DNA from: Folioceros fuciformis | Lineage: Eukaryota; Anthocerotophyta; Anthocerotopsida; Anthocerotales | Assembly (NCBI GenBank): GCA_049999805.1 | Contig: JBNGIO010005956.1 | Location: 76,614 to 129,265 of the forward strand | Length of the DNA: 52,652 nucleotides | Reading direction: 5' to 3' | Shown: positions 36,873 to 47,522 of the stretch, piece after piece | How the letters are laid out: every line of letters starts with the position of its first letter | Position numbering within the stretch: the first letter of the stretch is position 1 | Position numbers and translations under genes: made by a program | Notes under the pieces: model-generated | Databases searched by the model: none | Told to the model about the DNA's origin: nothing | Seen by the model: the letters and a program-made list of their open reading frames with translations, nothing else

Positions 36873-38256
36873 TCAGGCTGTGAGTTGCTCGTCCCTGCCT
36901 CGGCTAGCTGACCGCAAGAAGAGTGTTACTGACTGCAAGAGGAAGTCAATTTGTTAATCCGAGAACTTAGTACTGTAACCAAGTTGAAAGATGTATTTGC
37001 TCGGGGGATGCTCACGGTACCTTGGTCACGATATGACAGAAGATCCCGATTGGACACATCATGAGGCAGAGAATCAAAGAGTGCCTTGTCTCGACACCGC
37101 TGCTGACTCCGTCGAGGTAAATTTGTCTGCCCCACGAACCTCGAAGCGTGTTAGGACACATGCTTGTGTGTGTGAACTCACTCCCAACGACGGAAGCTAT
37201 TTACCTGCCGGCAAAGAGGTCAGCAGCAAGCAGGTGGACCCATGCTGAGGCCACGGTCATGGTGCTGGAGAACATGCGAGTGATGCCAGGCAGCTGCACA
37301 ACACGCAGTCATAGTGGTTGGAACATGAAGCAATGACATTAGCGCATGAGCAGTGAGACAGCGATTCCGTACCTCCTCCTACCTCTGGCAACCAATACTT
37401 GCTAGAGAACATCAACGGCAGGGTTTCAGATGTGAAGGATAGAGCAAACAGATAGGCGTAGAGAGCCCCCAGAACAACGAAGGGAAAGTTGCTTTCCACA
37501 GCCCTTTTGGTCTGCAACATGAGGCCAGGGGGACGAACTATGCAGGTGAGAGTTCAGAAGCCCTGTCATGACGAGCAGCTCAGGGTGAAGACGACGCTGC
37601 AAGCAGAGGAGAAGAGACAAAAAGGGATGGAAGGTGAGGCTGTCACCCATTCCCACTTGGGCGCTACTATCATGATGGTATACAGGGGTACGACAAACGC
37701 GGTGGCAGATGTGAACAGGGCTCCTGCCAACTCCACACTCCCCGGACCTGCTTGGCCACAGCGGACAGAGACACTCATCTCGGATGCACCATCTACTCTC
37801 CATGAACGTGAACAACAAGGAACAACCACTGCTCTGCTCTGCCATGCACACCTGGAGTGATGGCCATAGACCTGATTAAGCTCCTGCACGAACTGAGACT
37901 GGGACTGGGACCGGGAGTGCCAGTCACCCGCTTCCATTTCAGCACATCTGTCCCCGTAGCTGTTGCTGGCTCGAGCCTGAAGTGACTCCCTCCACTTGCC
38001 CACCGAGGGGCACCGAACGCAGAGCAGTTCACAAAAGCTGAGACCGGGTTCTGGGAGTTCCCGATCTGCAACAGATAAAATAGGTCTCCATCAACAGAGA
38101 GAGCGTTTCAAGGCTGACCCTCTCGCTAACGCAGCAACAAGTGGCTACCAAGCCCACCTTGGGATAGCACAATATGTCAGCGCATCCCACCTTGTGCAAC
38201 GAGGCCTGCAGTTCTCCAAGCGAGATGCCATCGCAACGCAGAGTCGACATTGCCAT
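36873..38256 (-). CDS. ABA4: ABA4-like (DUF4281) thylakoid/plastid membrane protein, 7 exons, 265 residues
   Basis: Exons (minus): 38256-38158, 38065-37852, 37747-37647, 37511-37383, 37293-37205, 37126-37021, 36932-36873. They sum to 266 codons with phases closed. Residues 1 to about 104 are Ser/Arg-rich and fit a transit peptide ([10 protein letters not shown] start). The conserved part reads [98 protein letters not shown]. This is the hydrophobic core and the T-S-W-H pattern of ABA4. In seed plants ABA4 is required for neoxanthin formation, upstream of abscisic acid. Exon 1 rests on splice logic only; all later exons match the family directly. It runs in the same direction as the CRP1-like gene. 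Confidence 0.88.
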
Positions 38257-38962
38257 CGCTGACGGAATCCAGCAAGGCGGAAGAGAAAAAAATCACTTCG
38301 CAAAACGAGATTCCTTCTGCCGATCCGTTTCCCCGGCCTCGTACAATTTGATCTGCTCCGTGCTCCGTTCCTCAGGCTAGCGACACGCGCAATCGAGAGG
38401 AGCGAGCGGAAACAAGCCTGAGAAGACGGGAGAAACACGGAACGCAATGCCCGAGCCGGAGGACGTGTCCGAGACAGTTTCGCTAGTCTCGCCACAACAA
38501 TTGACAGCAAGAGCCGTGCTTTGTACGTCCGGACGCACTGCACTTTGTCGGAATGTTGTGTACAATACGTAAGGGGGCGAATGGTGCATATGAAGGCGTT
38601 TGCCGACTTTCGACAAAGGGAAATAGATGGCAAATCAATTCCGCCCAGAAGTCGGATAAGCGGATAAGGCAAAACAAAAGGCCGTTGGCCAGACCGGCAA
38701 AAGCATTCCGTGTCAACTGAACATTAAGTCACGGACGCGCGACAGTTGATCCCATGACAGTCAGAGAAGCAGCTTCTGTCCTACAAGGCTGCACTTGCAA
38801 AGAGCTTGGTGCACAAGGTTCATGAATCGACCCCTTGCTCAGCCATCCCCTCTCCGATGGTCGTCTTCATCCCTCCTGGCCTCGTGGAATGGAAAGCAAT
38901 TAAGCGAGGAAGATCAAAGAAAAGAGGATGGGAGATGTTTCTGGAGATGAGGTACACGACGT
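38257..38962. other. Spacer: ABA4 promoter/5' UTR and 3' flank of the SPRY-like ORF
   Basis: No convincing gene. Some minus-strand ORFs (38672-38145) overlap the ABA4 first exon in other frames and are not supported. Confidence 0.4.
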
Positions 38963-39568
38963 TCAGTCCACCAAGGACTGGCACGGCTCCACCCTGATCA
39001 CCAGATCGCCCCGCCCTTCACTCGATTGCCAGGTGACAGCAGGGTAGACCTCATCGGGGATGTTGTCCCAGGGAGCAATGCACGTCCTGTTATCGCAGGT
39101 GAAGGAGCAACTGCGTTGGATCATGTCAAGACCCACCGTAATCCTTAACTGGGAGGCCTCGTTGAAGATGTTTGACGTGGGAATAAGGACGCCCCTCTTG
39201 TTGTTCCAGAACGTACCCTTCCCGTCCAGCACCCACCCGTTGCTCAGGTCTCCCAGCCACACTGGGTCGGACCCATCCTCCTCCCCATCAGTGCAAAACC
39301 CAACCCCGAACTGCGCATCTGATTCATCGTCTTCACGGTCGATGACGATGTCCCACCTGTATATCAACTCCAGCTTTGGCTGCTGAGACTTGCTCAGCGT
39401 ACCGCTGTTCGCCGACCTCCTCTTCGTCTTCTTCTGCTTAGTCCCCATAACCGGGGACACAGTCCTGGCAAACCCGGGAAACGTTTCGCACCGGGGTGTC
39501 TTCGAAGCCATAGGAGGGCTTGACCCATACATGACGATCCTCAGCATAACTCTCCCACAGCAACACAA
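38963..39568 (-). CDS. SPRY-like small protein, 201 codons
   Basis: The C-terminal two thirds (about residues 70-195) show an SPRY/B30.2-like pattern: YRWDIVID, FGVGFC, WLGDLSNGWVLDG, GTFWNNKRGVL, ITVGLDMIQRSCSFTCDN, WDNIPDEVYPAVTW. This fold usually binds proteins. Residues 41-55 are Lys/Arg-rich (KQKKTKRR), a possible nuclear signal. The first Met is at 39568; an alternative Met20 (39511, MASKTPRC) may be used. A Copia LTR begins 35 bases upstream of the first ATG (39604), so upstream exons or the native promoter may have been separated. No partner domain is visible. The family assignment is by pattern only. Confidence 0.55.
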   Translation of the reverse strand: MCCCGRVMLRIVMYGSSPPMASKTPRCETFPGFARTVSPVMGTKQKKTKRRSANSGTLSKSQQPKLELIYRWDIVIDREDDESDAQFGVGFCTDGEEDGSDPVWLGDLSNGWVLDGKGTFWNNKRGVLIPTSNIFNEASQLRITVGLDMIQRSCSFTCDNRTCIAPWDNIPDEVYPAVTWQSSEGRGDLVIRVEPCQSLVD

Positions 39569-39603
39569 AGGGACCCTTGTACATTACCAGCTCCCAGAAG
39601 GAG

Positions 39604-39809
39604 TGTGAAAATCCTAGCAATAGGATTGCATCTAGTTTAGCATGATCGAGACATCATAATCACAAAGATATCTCGTGTTCATCTAGGTGTCTCTTCCAAA
39701 GAGGCACACCCGTTCGTCATATTAGACACTATTAATTATGGTTATTAATTATGGTTTATAGTAATTAGTTGGTCAGCAGGGTTACGGGCAGATTATCTAT
39801 TCCGTAATA
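39604..39809 (-). repeat. 3' LTR of the Copia-type element (206 bases)
   Basis: It matches the right-hand LTR from TGTGAAAATCCTAG to the end, except that the right copy carries an inserted 49-base tandem array. The terminal CA is changed to TA (39808-39809) on the plus strand. Confidence 0.87.
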
Positions 39810-39819
39810 CTCCCTCTTA
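39810..39819 (-). other. Polypurine tract of the Copia-type element
   Basis: The plus strand reads CTCCCTCTTA, so the minus strand is TAAGAGGGAG immediately before the 3' LTR. This is the expected plus-strand primer site. Confidence 0.75.
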
Positions 39820-39960
39820 AGCTGGATGTAACCTGGCTAGCATATGGGCATTGTCAAGAACTATCTTCAGTGTTCCCTGTGAAAGTCAGGTCTTCTTCTC
39901 TGCCTCAGGTTGTGGTCAGCTGGGGTGAGAAGTCGATTAGGCCTAGCTTAAGCAAGTCAA

Positions 39961-40860
39961 TCAAACCCTTGAAGATGCTATGGGTATAAGCTTGTTCTTG
40001 TTAATGTGTCCCAACCTGGCGTGCCACAAGGATGCCAAGCTATCAAAGGATGATGGCAACGGTCGGGCCGCAAAGGCAGACGGCTTGCCCCCACTGGCGA
40101 ATGAGACCCTATACAGGCCATCTTGAGGCACTGCACTAAAGAGGCACAAGTCAGAATTTGTGGTCCTAAAAAACAGCATGACACCCTTGAAGCAAGCATC
40201 TCAAGATCGCCCTGCTTCAGCAACTGAGTCGTGGAGACCATGTTCTTGCCTATTCGCCGGATGAGGAGCACAGGCTCCAAGGTAAGCACCAAACCATCAT
40301 TGAGGGGAAATTCGCAAGCGCCTTGTCCCATGATTGGCAGGCTGGATCTATTCTGTTCGTCACCAAGTAACACCCTTTCCCTGAGAGGACGAGTATCCAA
40401 CTTGGTGAACAGAGTGCCATCATTGCATATGTGGGCGGTGGCTCCACCATCCAGATACCACCCCGAATCCTGGTGCATCTTGGTGTAAGTATCTTTACGA
40501 TCTTTGTCTCCGCCACGCTGGCTTTCCCTTTCACTGCAACATTGGGTGCCTGTCTCATGCAAGTCTTCTGTGGCTCTTTGGCCTCTTTCTTGCGGCACTC
40601 TCAAGCCTAGTGGCCAGCAGCTCCGCACCAATTGCAGTTTCCAGCCCGGCAAGGAGGGGCAGAGGTTGATTCACCTTTGGGGGTGAAGTTTGCCTTGCCC
40701 TTCTCATTCTTCCCCGGACTTGAAGCGGGCGGATAGCGCCCTATCTGCCTCGGGCTTGGACCCTCCTGCAGAGCTAAGGCAGCTTTGCTCTTGCTGATAC
40801 AGCACGCTGATAATGTCCTCCATTGTAAGGGTGGAGGCTGTAAACAAGTTGTGCCCCTAA
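39961..40860 (-). pseudogene. Copia gag (zinc knuckle) and protease fragment, frameshifted
   Basis: On the minus strand from 40860: FTASTLTMEDIISVLYQQEQ (gag C-terminal type), then CNWCGAAGH followed by ECRKK (CCHC knuckle) in overlapping frames. Next come WYLDGGATAHICND (protease; Gly where Ser is usual next to the catalytic Asp) and GKNMVSTTQLLKQG, then GLYRVSF and LWHARLGHIN (GAG-pre-integrase). Frame changes occur between these parts. The sequence then runs into the PPT without integrase or RT, so those domains have been deleted. Confidence 0.85.
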
Positions 40861-41599
40861 CGGTTGTATTCCGCCAAATCGGGCTTCGGGTGATTTTCTG
40901 CGTTATTTTTCGTGGCACATATCCATGATTCATGCTATTTGGTGTGGAAGACTCCCAAATATATGGAACACCGGTCACGGTGAACTTTGTATTCATCATG
41001 TTTACCTAGAAACTAGGCAAAATTGTGGGTTGCCAGCAGTAAAATTCCTTGATACTATCCAGTTCCACGGTTGGTCTGACGCTACCGAATGCATCTAGAC
41101 GGGACGATAATTTACGAAATCAGAATTACTAGAAATTGGAAAATGTTAAGGGGTTTAGCCATTTACGCATAGATGGAAGGAGTGCGACGGTCTATCGGCA
41201 CACTCCTTCAGGAAGTGCGCTGAGTAGCTGGTGAACACCCAGATCGGGTCTGGGGAAAGTGCAACACAACTATTCAAAATGGTTCACCGATAGGCCTGCG
41301 CACACATAGGCCGAGTTCGCCGCTCTATATGCGCACCCCCACAAGGGTACTTATGAATAGCCAACCACACCTCTCTGCAAACAGTGTTCATATATATGAA
41401 GTGTGGTATACATGAAAGTACTTAAACAATATAGTCTAAGTGTCTGCAAGTTAGTCGTCCATGTCATTTGGACGATTTTCCTGATCCCGCTTAAGCACAT
41501 GCAAGTTCTTTCTAATAAGGTTTCAAGTGCGAGTGTGCAGCTATTTTTCACAAGTCAACTCAAATCCATACGCTAAAATAAAAGTGTTCGCAATGGATA

Positions 41600-44507
41600 T
41601 TGTGTCAATATGCTTCCGAAGTCTTCTGCTTGGCCGTTACTTAAGTCCTCGTCTATAACCCATGGGAGATTCTTCATTCGGCAATATCATCTCCTCTTGA
41701 TATCGTCCTTCAAATGCATCTGAACATTTCGTGACCCACTAATGGACTGTGATACTATGAGTGTCATTTTCCTTCTATGTGTCCAACACTTTGGCGATCC
41801 AAAAAGGCCTGTTGTCTTCGTCTGTCTCGCATGGGACAGCAATCATGTGCCTTGCTTCTATGTCTGATACATCTCCATTGAAGCTGTCAACATCGTTGCA
41901 AACGTGTGCGTCTCTTCTATACGGACCCACATACATATCTCTTCTAGGAACTTCTCGTATCCGTGGCTTGTCCAAAACCACAGCATTTGGCACGAGTAAC
42001 GTGGTATTCAACAACTCTGCCTCGTCGCGATTATACCATCGCCATGGCCACAAAAGGTCTTGCTCCACACCCGAATTTATTATTTGAACGATGGTCTCTT
42101 GCTTTGCCCAAAATGAATCCCACCAGATGTCCTCGCCCAGACCTAAGTGCTCTCGTAATTTGCACTCCAATCTTGATCGAATCTCCGACAGATTATATCT
42201 TGGCACATTGTCAGTAATAGTCTCTTTTTTCCTACTCCTCACCTGCAGATGCATCAGTGGAGCGGCTTTCATAACCCCATCCGAAACTACTTTGAGAAAT
42301 TCTATACTGTCATCAGGCGACCAGTATTGATCGGTGGAATATTGTTTCCCTCTCATAACTGTAACAGATCCACAATCTCCACGGCTCTCTTTCGTAATCT
42401 TGAACTAGTGTTGATAAGATATATTATGCAGCTGATGAACTGCTGCAATACTCTGATATCCTGCTTTCCCATACGGTATAGGCCACACAAACTTTCTGAA
42501 GTCCGGCACCTCTTTCACCTCATGAACGTCTAGCATGGGGGTATACGCGTTCTGCATAACTGCAATAAGTTTTGGTAAAGTCAAAGCTTCCTTCCGACCA
42601 AGTGCCGTTGAAAACCTGGAAAACATCTAATCAACCTGGTCGTGCATATGGCCCACTAACAAGAACCCTACTTTTATCTTCGCGAAAACCCGCATTTCCA
42701 CTAACATATTCAAATAAGAAAAAAACAACACGTTTTTGTTCTCACGTGCAGTGTTGTCTAGCTGCAAGTATAGAACACCAGGTAGCAGGCCTTCGTACTC
42801 GTGAATCACGCGCTGAATAATTGATATTGTTAGGTTCGCATCGTTCTGAATGTTGCCGAACTCGATGAAGAGCTTCGGTCTCATAGTCTTGTTGTATACC
42901 ATACACCCTACCACATGCACATCAAGGAGGCCAACATCCGCCAAATCTTTTGGTACTCGAACGAAATGGGGCAGCTGAGTCTTTTGTTGATCCATTCCAT
43001 CCACTGATATCCCAATGTACTTCCCGGGGTCGCCATAACATTTGACCTGATGTTTGATACTCTTCTTGCGCTCTGCTTTCAATCTATATTGATGTAGCTT
43101 CAAGTCATTTTCGAAGCCCTCTACAAAAAAAAGCATGGAACTTCAAATCAAAATAAGAAAAAGACGGCAAACTGGTGGGTGTGCGCCTAAACCCATCTAC
43201 CGGCACACGCCCACCAGTTGACCGGCGCACTTTATCATCTAGGTAGATGGTGGGTGTGCGCCGGTCTACCCTCTAAACCCTCTACTGGCACACACCCACC
43301 AATGCACAATCAGACCCTAAACTTTGTGAGAGGAAGCAGAGGGAGTGCACTGGTCTACCGACGCACTCCCACCAATGCGCGGTCAGCCAGCAAACTTCGT
43401 GATGCGAAGCAGAGCGAGTGTGCCGGTCTACCGGGGCACACCCACCATCTACCCAGATGATAAAGTGCGCCGGTCAACTAGCGCACTTATAACGCAAGGA
43501 GGGTTGAAAGTGCGCCGGTCGACCGGCGCACTTCCAATGCCTATATGAAACCTACTTAAAAAAACACGCTTACATACCTTGTTTCTTCTTATCAGACTTG
43601 GCCTCTTATGTTCCTTTTCAGGTAGTCACAGGTTGTACATAGCGAAAACCTATTGGTCTTCGGAATTTGCACTTTGTGGAAATGTGAACCCCACAATTGA
43701 CAGAAATAAGAGTAACACACATTGTATTGTTCTGCTTGTTGCATTTGCTGCTTGTACTCCAAAAAAATTTCCTCCTTTGTGTACGAGTCTGGAAGATGGT
43801 ACACTTCAATGTTCGGCATGCGTTCTGCTAATAGCAAAAATAATTCATCCATTCAAACACATGCGGCCATAGTGTGGTCTTGGGTGCGCTTCTCTGCACG
43901 GACAGAGCCCACCCACACAATGTTATCCAAAGCTCTTTCTTTCACGGCCTCGTACCTGTTTGCACCGATACAGAAAACTCGTCTAAAGGCGTCCCGACAA
44001 CAGCGTATCTTGGCAGATCCAATAAAAAAAGTCTTCGCTGTATAGCGTCCATCAATAGCACGATTGACATCGAACAAGGTCTGCAAAAACATTTCTTGCT
44101 TCTGTTCTACACATGTTTAAAAATCGATACCTCAAATCCTGAAAGCCTGGTTTACCCAAGGATCTAAGACATTGCTTTGCACAACATATCCTGCGGTAAT
44201 CTGCAGAAATACAGATCTCAGAGCACTTTGCCTTAGATACAGTCAAGATTTTTTTCTTCCAACTGCGTCGATGATCTCCAAAAGCTTCAATCAGAGATTG
44301 GGATGATGGTTTCAAATTGTATGATCTTTGCACCGTTGTGCAAATCATCCTGCCTACTTCTTTGGACAACACATCCGCTCTGTCACCTTCAGCATGGAAG
44401 CACTCCCCGCTTGACGTTCCTGGTTCCCACCTTCCACTCGCATTTCCTTTCACATCCAGATTATCAAGGTTACCGTGCAAGATTGTGCCCTCCACATTCC
44501 ACTTCAT
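41600..44507 (-). pseudogene. DUF7869-type transposase-like gene, with intron, carrying nonsense codons
   Basis: The minus-strand parts in order are 44507-44052 (Cys-rich start), 44092-43853 and 43852-43592 (same frame, one TGA between), and 43136-41775 (one frame with TAG at 42627-42629 and 42405-42407). Landmarks are FFIGSAKIRCCRDAF, KIRCC, HFHKVQIPKTNRFSLCTTC, ISVDGMDQQKTQLPHF, YLQLDNTARENKN, VGHMHDQVD-stop-MFSRFS and FWIAKVLD. The Asp in DGMD, the Asp in QLDN and the acidic end of GHMHDQVD fit an RNase H-like DDE core. I recognise this protein family from eukaryotic repeat-encoded proteins annotated as DUF7869. An intron of about 450 bases (43128 to about 43577) is supported by GT/AG ends and frame continuity (KKKQ-EGFEND). 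Homology continues past 41775 with more stops. Confidence 0.7.
43160..43545. repeat. Palindrome-rich repeat array in the transposase-like intron
   Basis: The words GTGCGCCGGTC, ACCGGCGCAC, GGTGGGTGTGCG and CACACCCACCA recur in both orientations. The clearest palindrome is AAGTGCGCCGGTCGACCGGCGCACTT (only its halves given elsewhere) near 43508-43533. Related words (AGTGCGACGGTCTATCGGCACACT) occur at 41180-41210, on the other side of the coding part. Confidence 0.8.
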
Positions 44508-45161
44508 AGGTGTTGTTTTCCAGATCGCTGGCCTGAAAGGAGATTGGGTTCACAATGGGCTTGTTGAAGTGTGGATGTCGTCGAGAAGACTAAGGCGTAT
44601 AGGCGACGCTCGAAAGTCGATGTCGGTACCTTCTGAATCATCGACTACAAAGCATCATGATGTGAATAGAGAACTCTAACATAGACTTCCAACTAGAACA
44701 CACGAATGCCCTTCACAAACCGAATTCCTCGCCTACCTTGAGAGTTGAACTCCGCTGTTGTCACCGCCACCATCTCGCGTGAGGAAGAAGCTTGCCAATC
44801 CATGCCAATGTCTCAAGGATTGCTCGCAAATGACCTTCCTTACAGGATGCAAGCTAACGTCACTCGAAGTTTGATTGAAGACAGGGTAACACTGGCATAA
44901 TTAAGCCACCACTTGAATATGAACGTTTGATCACGATAACAAATAGCGGTTGTTGGTATGAAACGGCGCCTACAATCGTTGTTGTGGCATAAATGCTGGA
45001 GACGTAGTTCAAACACCCTTGCTATTTCAGGAAACAGAAGTTCAACTTCACATTTGACTTCAAATCTCATCGTTCAATGCTTAAGACATTCTTCTGTCCT
45101 TTTGGATCATACCAGGTGTTTTGAAGTTCCATCGTTCACAGGCTCTCCAACGCAATCGAAG

Positions 45162-45838
45162 ATGGCAGCTGGCCGACGGAGCAACAAGCAACGGAATGCG
45201 GCCATTGACATGCAAGCATTGGAGGCACCACCAAGGTTGAAGAAACCACGACAGGGTGCGAAAGCTTCAGCTCGCGCTACCTCTGGCCCATTCGTGGAAA
45301 GAGATAGCCATTGGCGACCAGCGATCACAATAGAGGATGTTACACCACAGCCACCAACTGTTACACTGAGGAAAGACAATTCAGCCGGGAGCGTCCGTGC
45401 CTCGAACAGCAAAGCTAGCGAAGTTCATATTAACCATGTTCCTGTGAATGTGACTTAGGGTGGCAGCACGGGTGGTAGCCAGAACCACAACATTCCAAAT
45501 GTGTACAACTTTGTTGAGCGTTTGAAGCTTAAAAAGCTTGAAGACACGCTTGCCAAAAGTTCAACACAGACCAAGAGTGGTTTTTAGTCATAGAAGAGGA
45601 GCCAGAAGACTACAATTTGCCTTGGGTGCCGCAGGTGGCTCTATGGGTTAACGGTTTCCAAGGCTTGCAGGACGATGAGGCTGGGAGGCTTGAATGGATT
45701 CTATGTGCATTTGTTGATGGCGTAGAAGAGGAAACCCATGTCAATTTCATATGCACGCGGCACCCACCAAGCCATATCACCAATGACTACGATAGCCACA
45801 GATTTATTGTAGTCAATAACGCAAGAGCTATGCCATAG
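45162..45838 (+). pseudogene. Unrecognised ORFs divergent from the transposase-like gene
   Basis: 45162-45458 (from MAAGRRSNKQRN) encodes a basic, Ser/Thr/Pro-rich protein. After a stop and a frame change it may continue through VYNFVERLKLKKLEDTLAKS to 45617-45838 (EEEPEDYNLPWVPQVALWVNG, VDGVEEETHVNFICTRHPPSHIT). The orientation is opposite to the transposase-like gene, with about 650 bases between. It could be a second protein of the same element or a captured gene piece. I do not recognise the family. Confidence 0.4.
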
Positions 45839-46228
45839 CGCTGTGAACCGATGTGGCTAAAGACCGCTTTGAAAGATTGCATGAATGTGGAAGATGTTAG
45901 TATTTATTTAGTGTAATGTATGTTTATGTTTATAAACCCAGCATTACGTAACCCTAAAAATTTGCATTACGTGTTTCCTGTAGGGAGGCGAACAGTTCTG
46001 TCGGATTGTCTTGCGTTGTGTTGCTGATTGCGTTCTGAAGAATTAAGCTCTAGCTTCAAGAATCGCAGGATAGCACCAGAGGGTATCCATCCAAGCAGAG
46101 TTCAGCCCCATCTCATCAAGGCCAATGGAGAGGGTTGATAGACCGGTGGAAATGCCGCACATGCAGCCAGAGCTTCGGAAGACGACCTCCCTGACCCTAA
46201 ATAGCTAAGCGGTGAGGAGGAGAAAGAG

Positions 46229-46492
46229 ATGGGAGATTATTCCTCTACGGAAGACAACTTGAATGAAGCCCTGGATGCGGCTCGAGGCTCAGGAGCGGAG
46301 GAAGATGGTGAAGAAGATTCACCAATAGAGATAACCCCACCTCGGAAGAAACAGAAGACGGTGCGATGGGCTACCGGCGCCCCTGTGCAACAGAAGAGGA
46401 AGATTGCAGCCACCTCTCCGTCCAAGATGCGGAAGAGAAACACAGGTTGCTATAAAAAACTCACTCGCTGTTCTTTCTGTTCTTGTGTGTGA
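46229..46492 (+). CDS. Small acidic/basic ORF, unrecognised
   Basis: 87 codons: an acidic N-terminal half (EEDGEEDSPIEI) then a very basic stretch (PPRKKQKTVRW, QQKRKIAA, KMRKRN) that looks like a nuclear localisation signal. GT-like splice signals after TCCAAGATGCG are possible. It lies on the same strand as the ORFs at 45162-45838 and may be part of the same element. Function unknown. Confidence 0.3.
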   Translation: MGDYSSTEDNLNEALDAARGSGAEEDGEEDSPIEITPPRKKQKTVRWATGAPVQQKRKIAATSPSKMRKRNTGCYKKLTRCSFCSCV

Positions 46493-46599
46493 AAAAACTA
46501 GTATCTTGGGAAGCCACGAACGCTGACATCTTGCCTAACATCTAGAAATGTTTCAGTGGCATCTTCTTCACCACAAAAGAAGAAGAACAGGATGACAGG

Positions 46600-46770
46600 T
46601 CAGGTGGCGCCTAGGTGGCGCCTAGGTGGCACCCGCGTGGTGCCCAAGCGGCACTGATGTGGCGCCCGCTGGAGCTCACATGGCGCCTAGGTGGCGCCCA
46701 AGTGGCTCTCACATGGCGCCTATGTGGCGCCTGCATGGCATCAAGGTGGCGCCTGTGTGGCGCCCCTCCC
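46600..46770. repeat. Short-period repeat of GGTGGCGCC
   Basis: The words AGGTGGCGCC, ATGGCGCCT and GTGGCGCCC are repeated about every 10-20 bases, some 14 times. It lies next to the PBS of the second LTR. Confidence 0.85.
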
Positions 46771-46836
46771 CCTCTTAGATGGCCATCTTCATGGTCTTGC
46801 TCCACAACCTGCTCCACAACCTGCTCTGATACCACT

Positions 46837-47160
46837 TGTAGGACCAATAGAGGAGCATGGTGGAGGAGAGAAGAGGAGGCAGAGAGGAGAGGAGAAAAAG
46901 AGGTCACATTGAGAGTAGTTGGCAAGGGAGCTCAAGGGGGTATTTATACCCTCTAGAAGAGCTCCCTAGGAAGCTTCACAAGAAGCTCACAGGAAGCTGC
47001 GCAAGAAGCTTCCTACATATTAGCTTAAGCTAATCTAAACTAATGATACTTAACTAGACACTAATCTTAGACTAAACACATTAGTCTAAGCACATTAACT
47101 AAACACTAATCATAGACTAAACACATTAGCCTAAGCACATTGGGCTTTAATAACCCTACA
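46837..47160 (-). repeat. LTR of a second Copia-type element, with PBS
   Basis: The 324-base segment begins TGTAGG and ends CCTACA (short inverted ends). On the minus strand it is followed two bases later by TGGTATCAGAGCAGG (46834 and below), the classic Copia initiator-tRNA primer site. So this is a 5' LTR of a minus-strand element. Its partner LTR is not in the window. It sits between the outer 5' LTR and the transposase-like gene. Confidence 0.75.
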
Positions 47161-47509
47161 CCTTGTAATAGAGACTCTGTGTGAGAGTGTGACCTCTCTT
47201 TCTCCCCTCCTTCTTGCTTCCTCCTCTCCTCCTTCACCATGTGGCTCCTTTACCGATCCTGGAGGATGCGTGTTTGGGTGCAAAACCATGACTAGCATTA
47301 TATACTTAGATCATATTTTCTTAGGGGTAGTTTAGTGGATTCTGTCCCTAGTATCTAGATTCTAAAGTTGCTGCGCATGGGGCGAGGATACATTGGCCAC
47401 AGGGCCCGAGTGCCATCAATAGTGATGGCCACCGGGCGTGTGAGCAATTGTAGAATATCATGAATGCAATCTAGGATGCATGTGTACGCTATATTATGAA
47501 GCATGACGA

Positions 47510-47522
47510 GGATTTTATACCA
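47510..47522 (-). other. Primer-binding site of the outer Copia-type element
   Basis: The minus strand reads TGGTATAAAATCC directly after the LTR end. The first six bases match the usual TGGTATCAGAGC primer site; the rest has diverged. Confidence 0.65.

Noticed and set aside
37566-38003. Alternative ABA4 start at 38003 reading through the second intron
   Set aside because: It would replace the Ser/Arg-rich transit-peptide-like exon 2 by another frame. The spliced model with phase-matched GT/AG sites joins directly to the conserved [14 protein letters not shown] segment.
38145-38672. 175-codon minus-strand ORF overlapping ABA4 exon 1
   Set aside because: It uses another frame from the phase-consistent ABA4 model and has no recognisable features.
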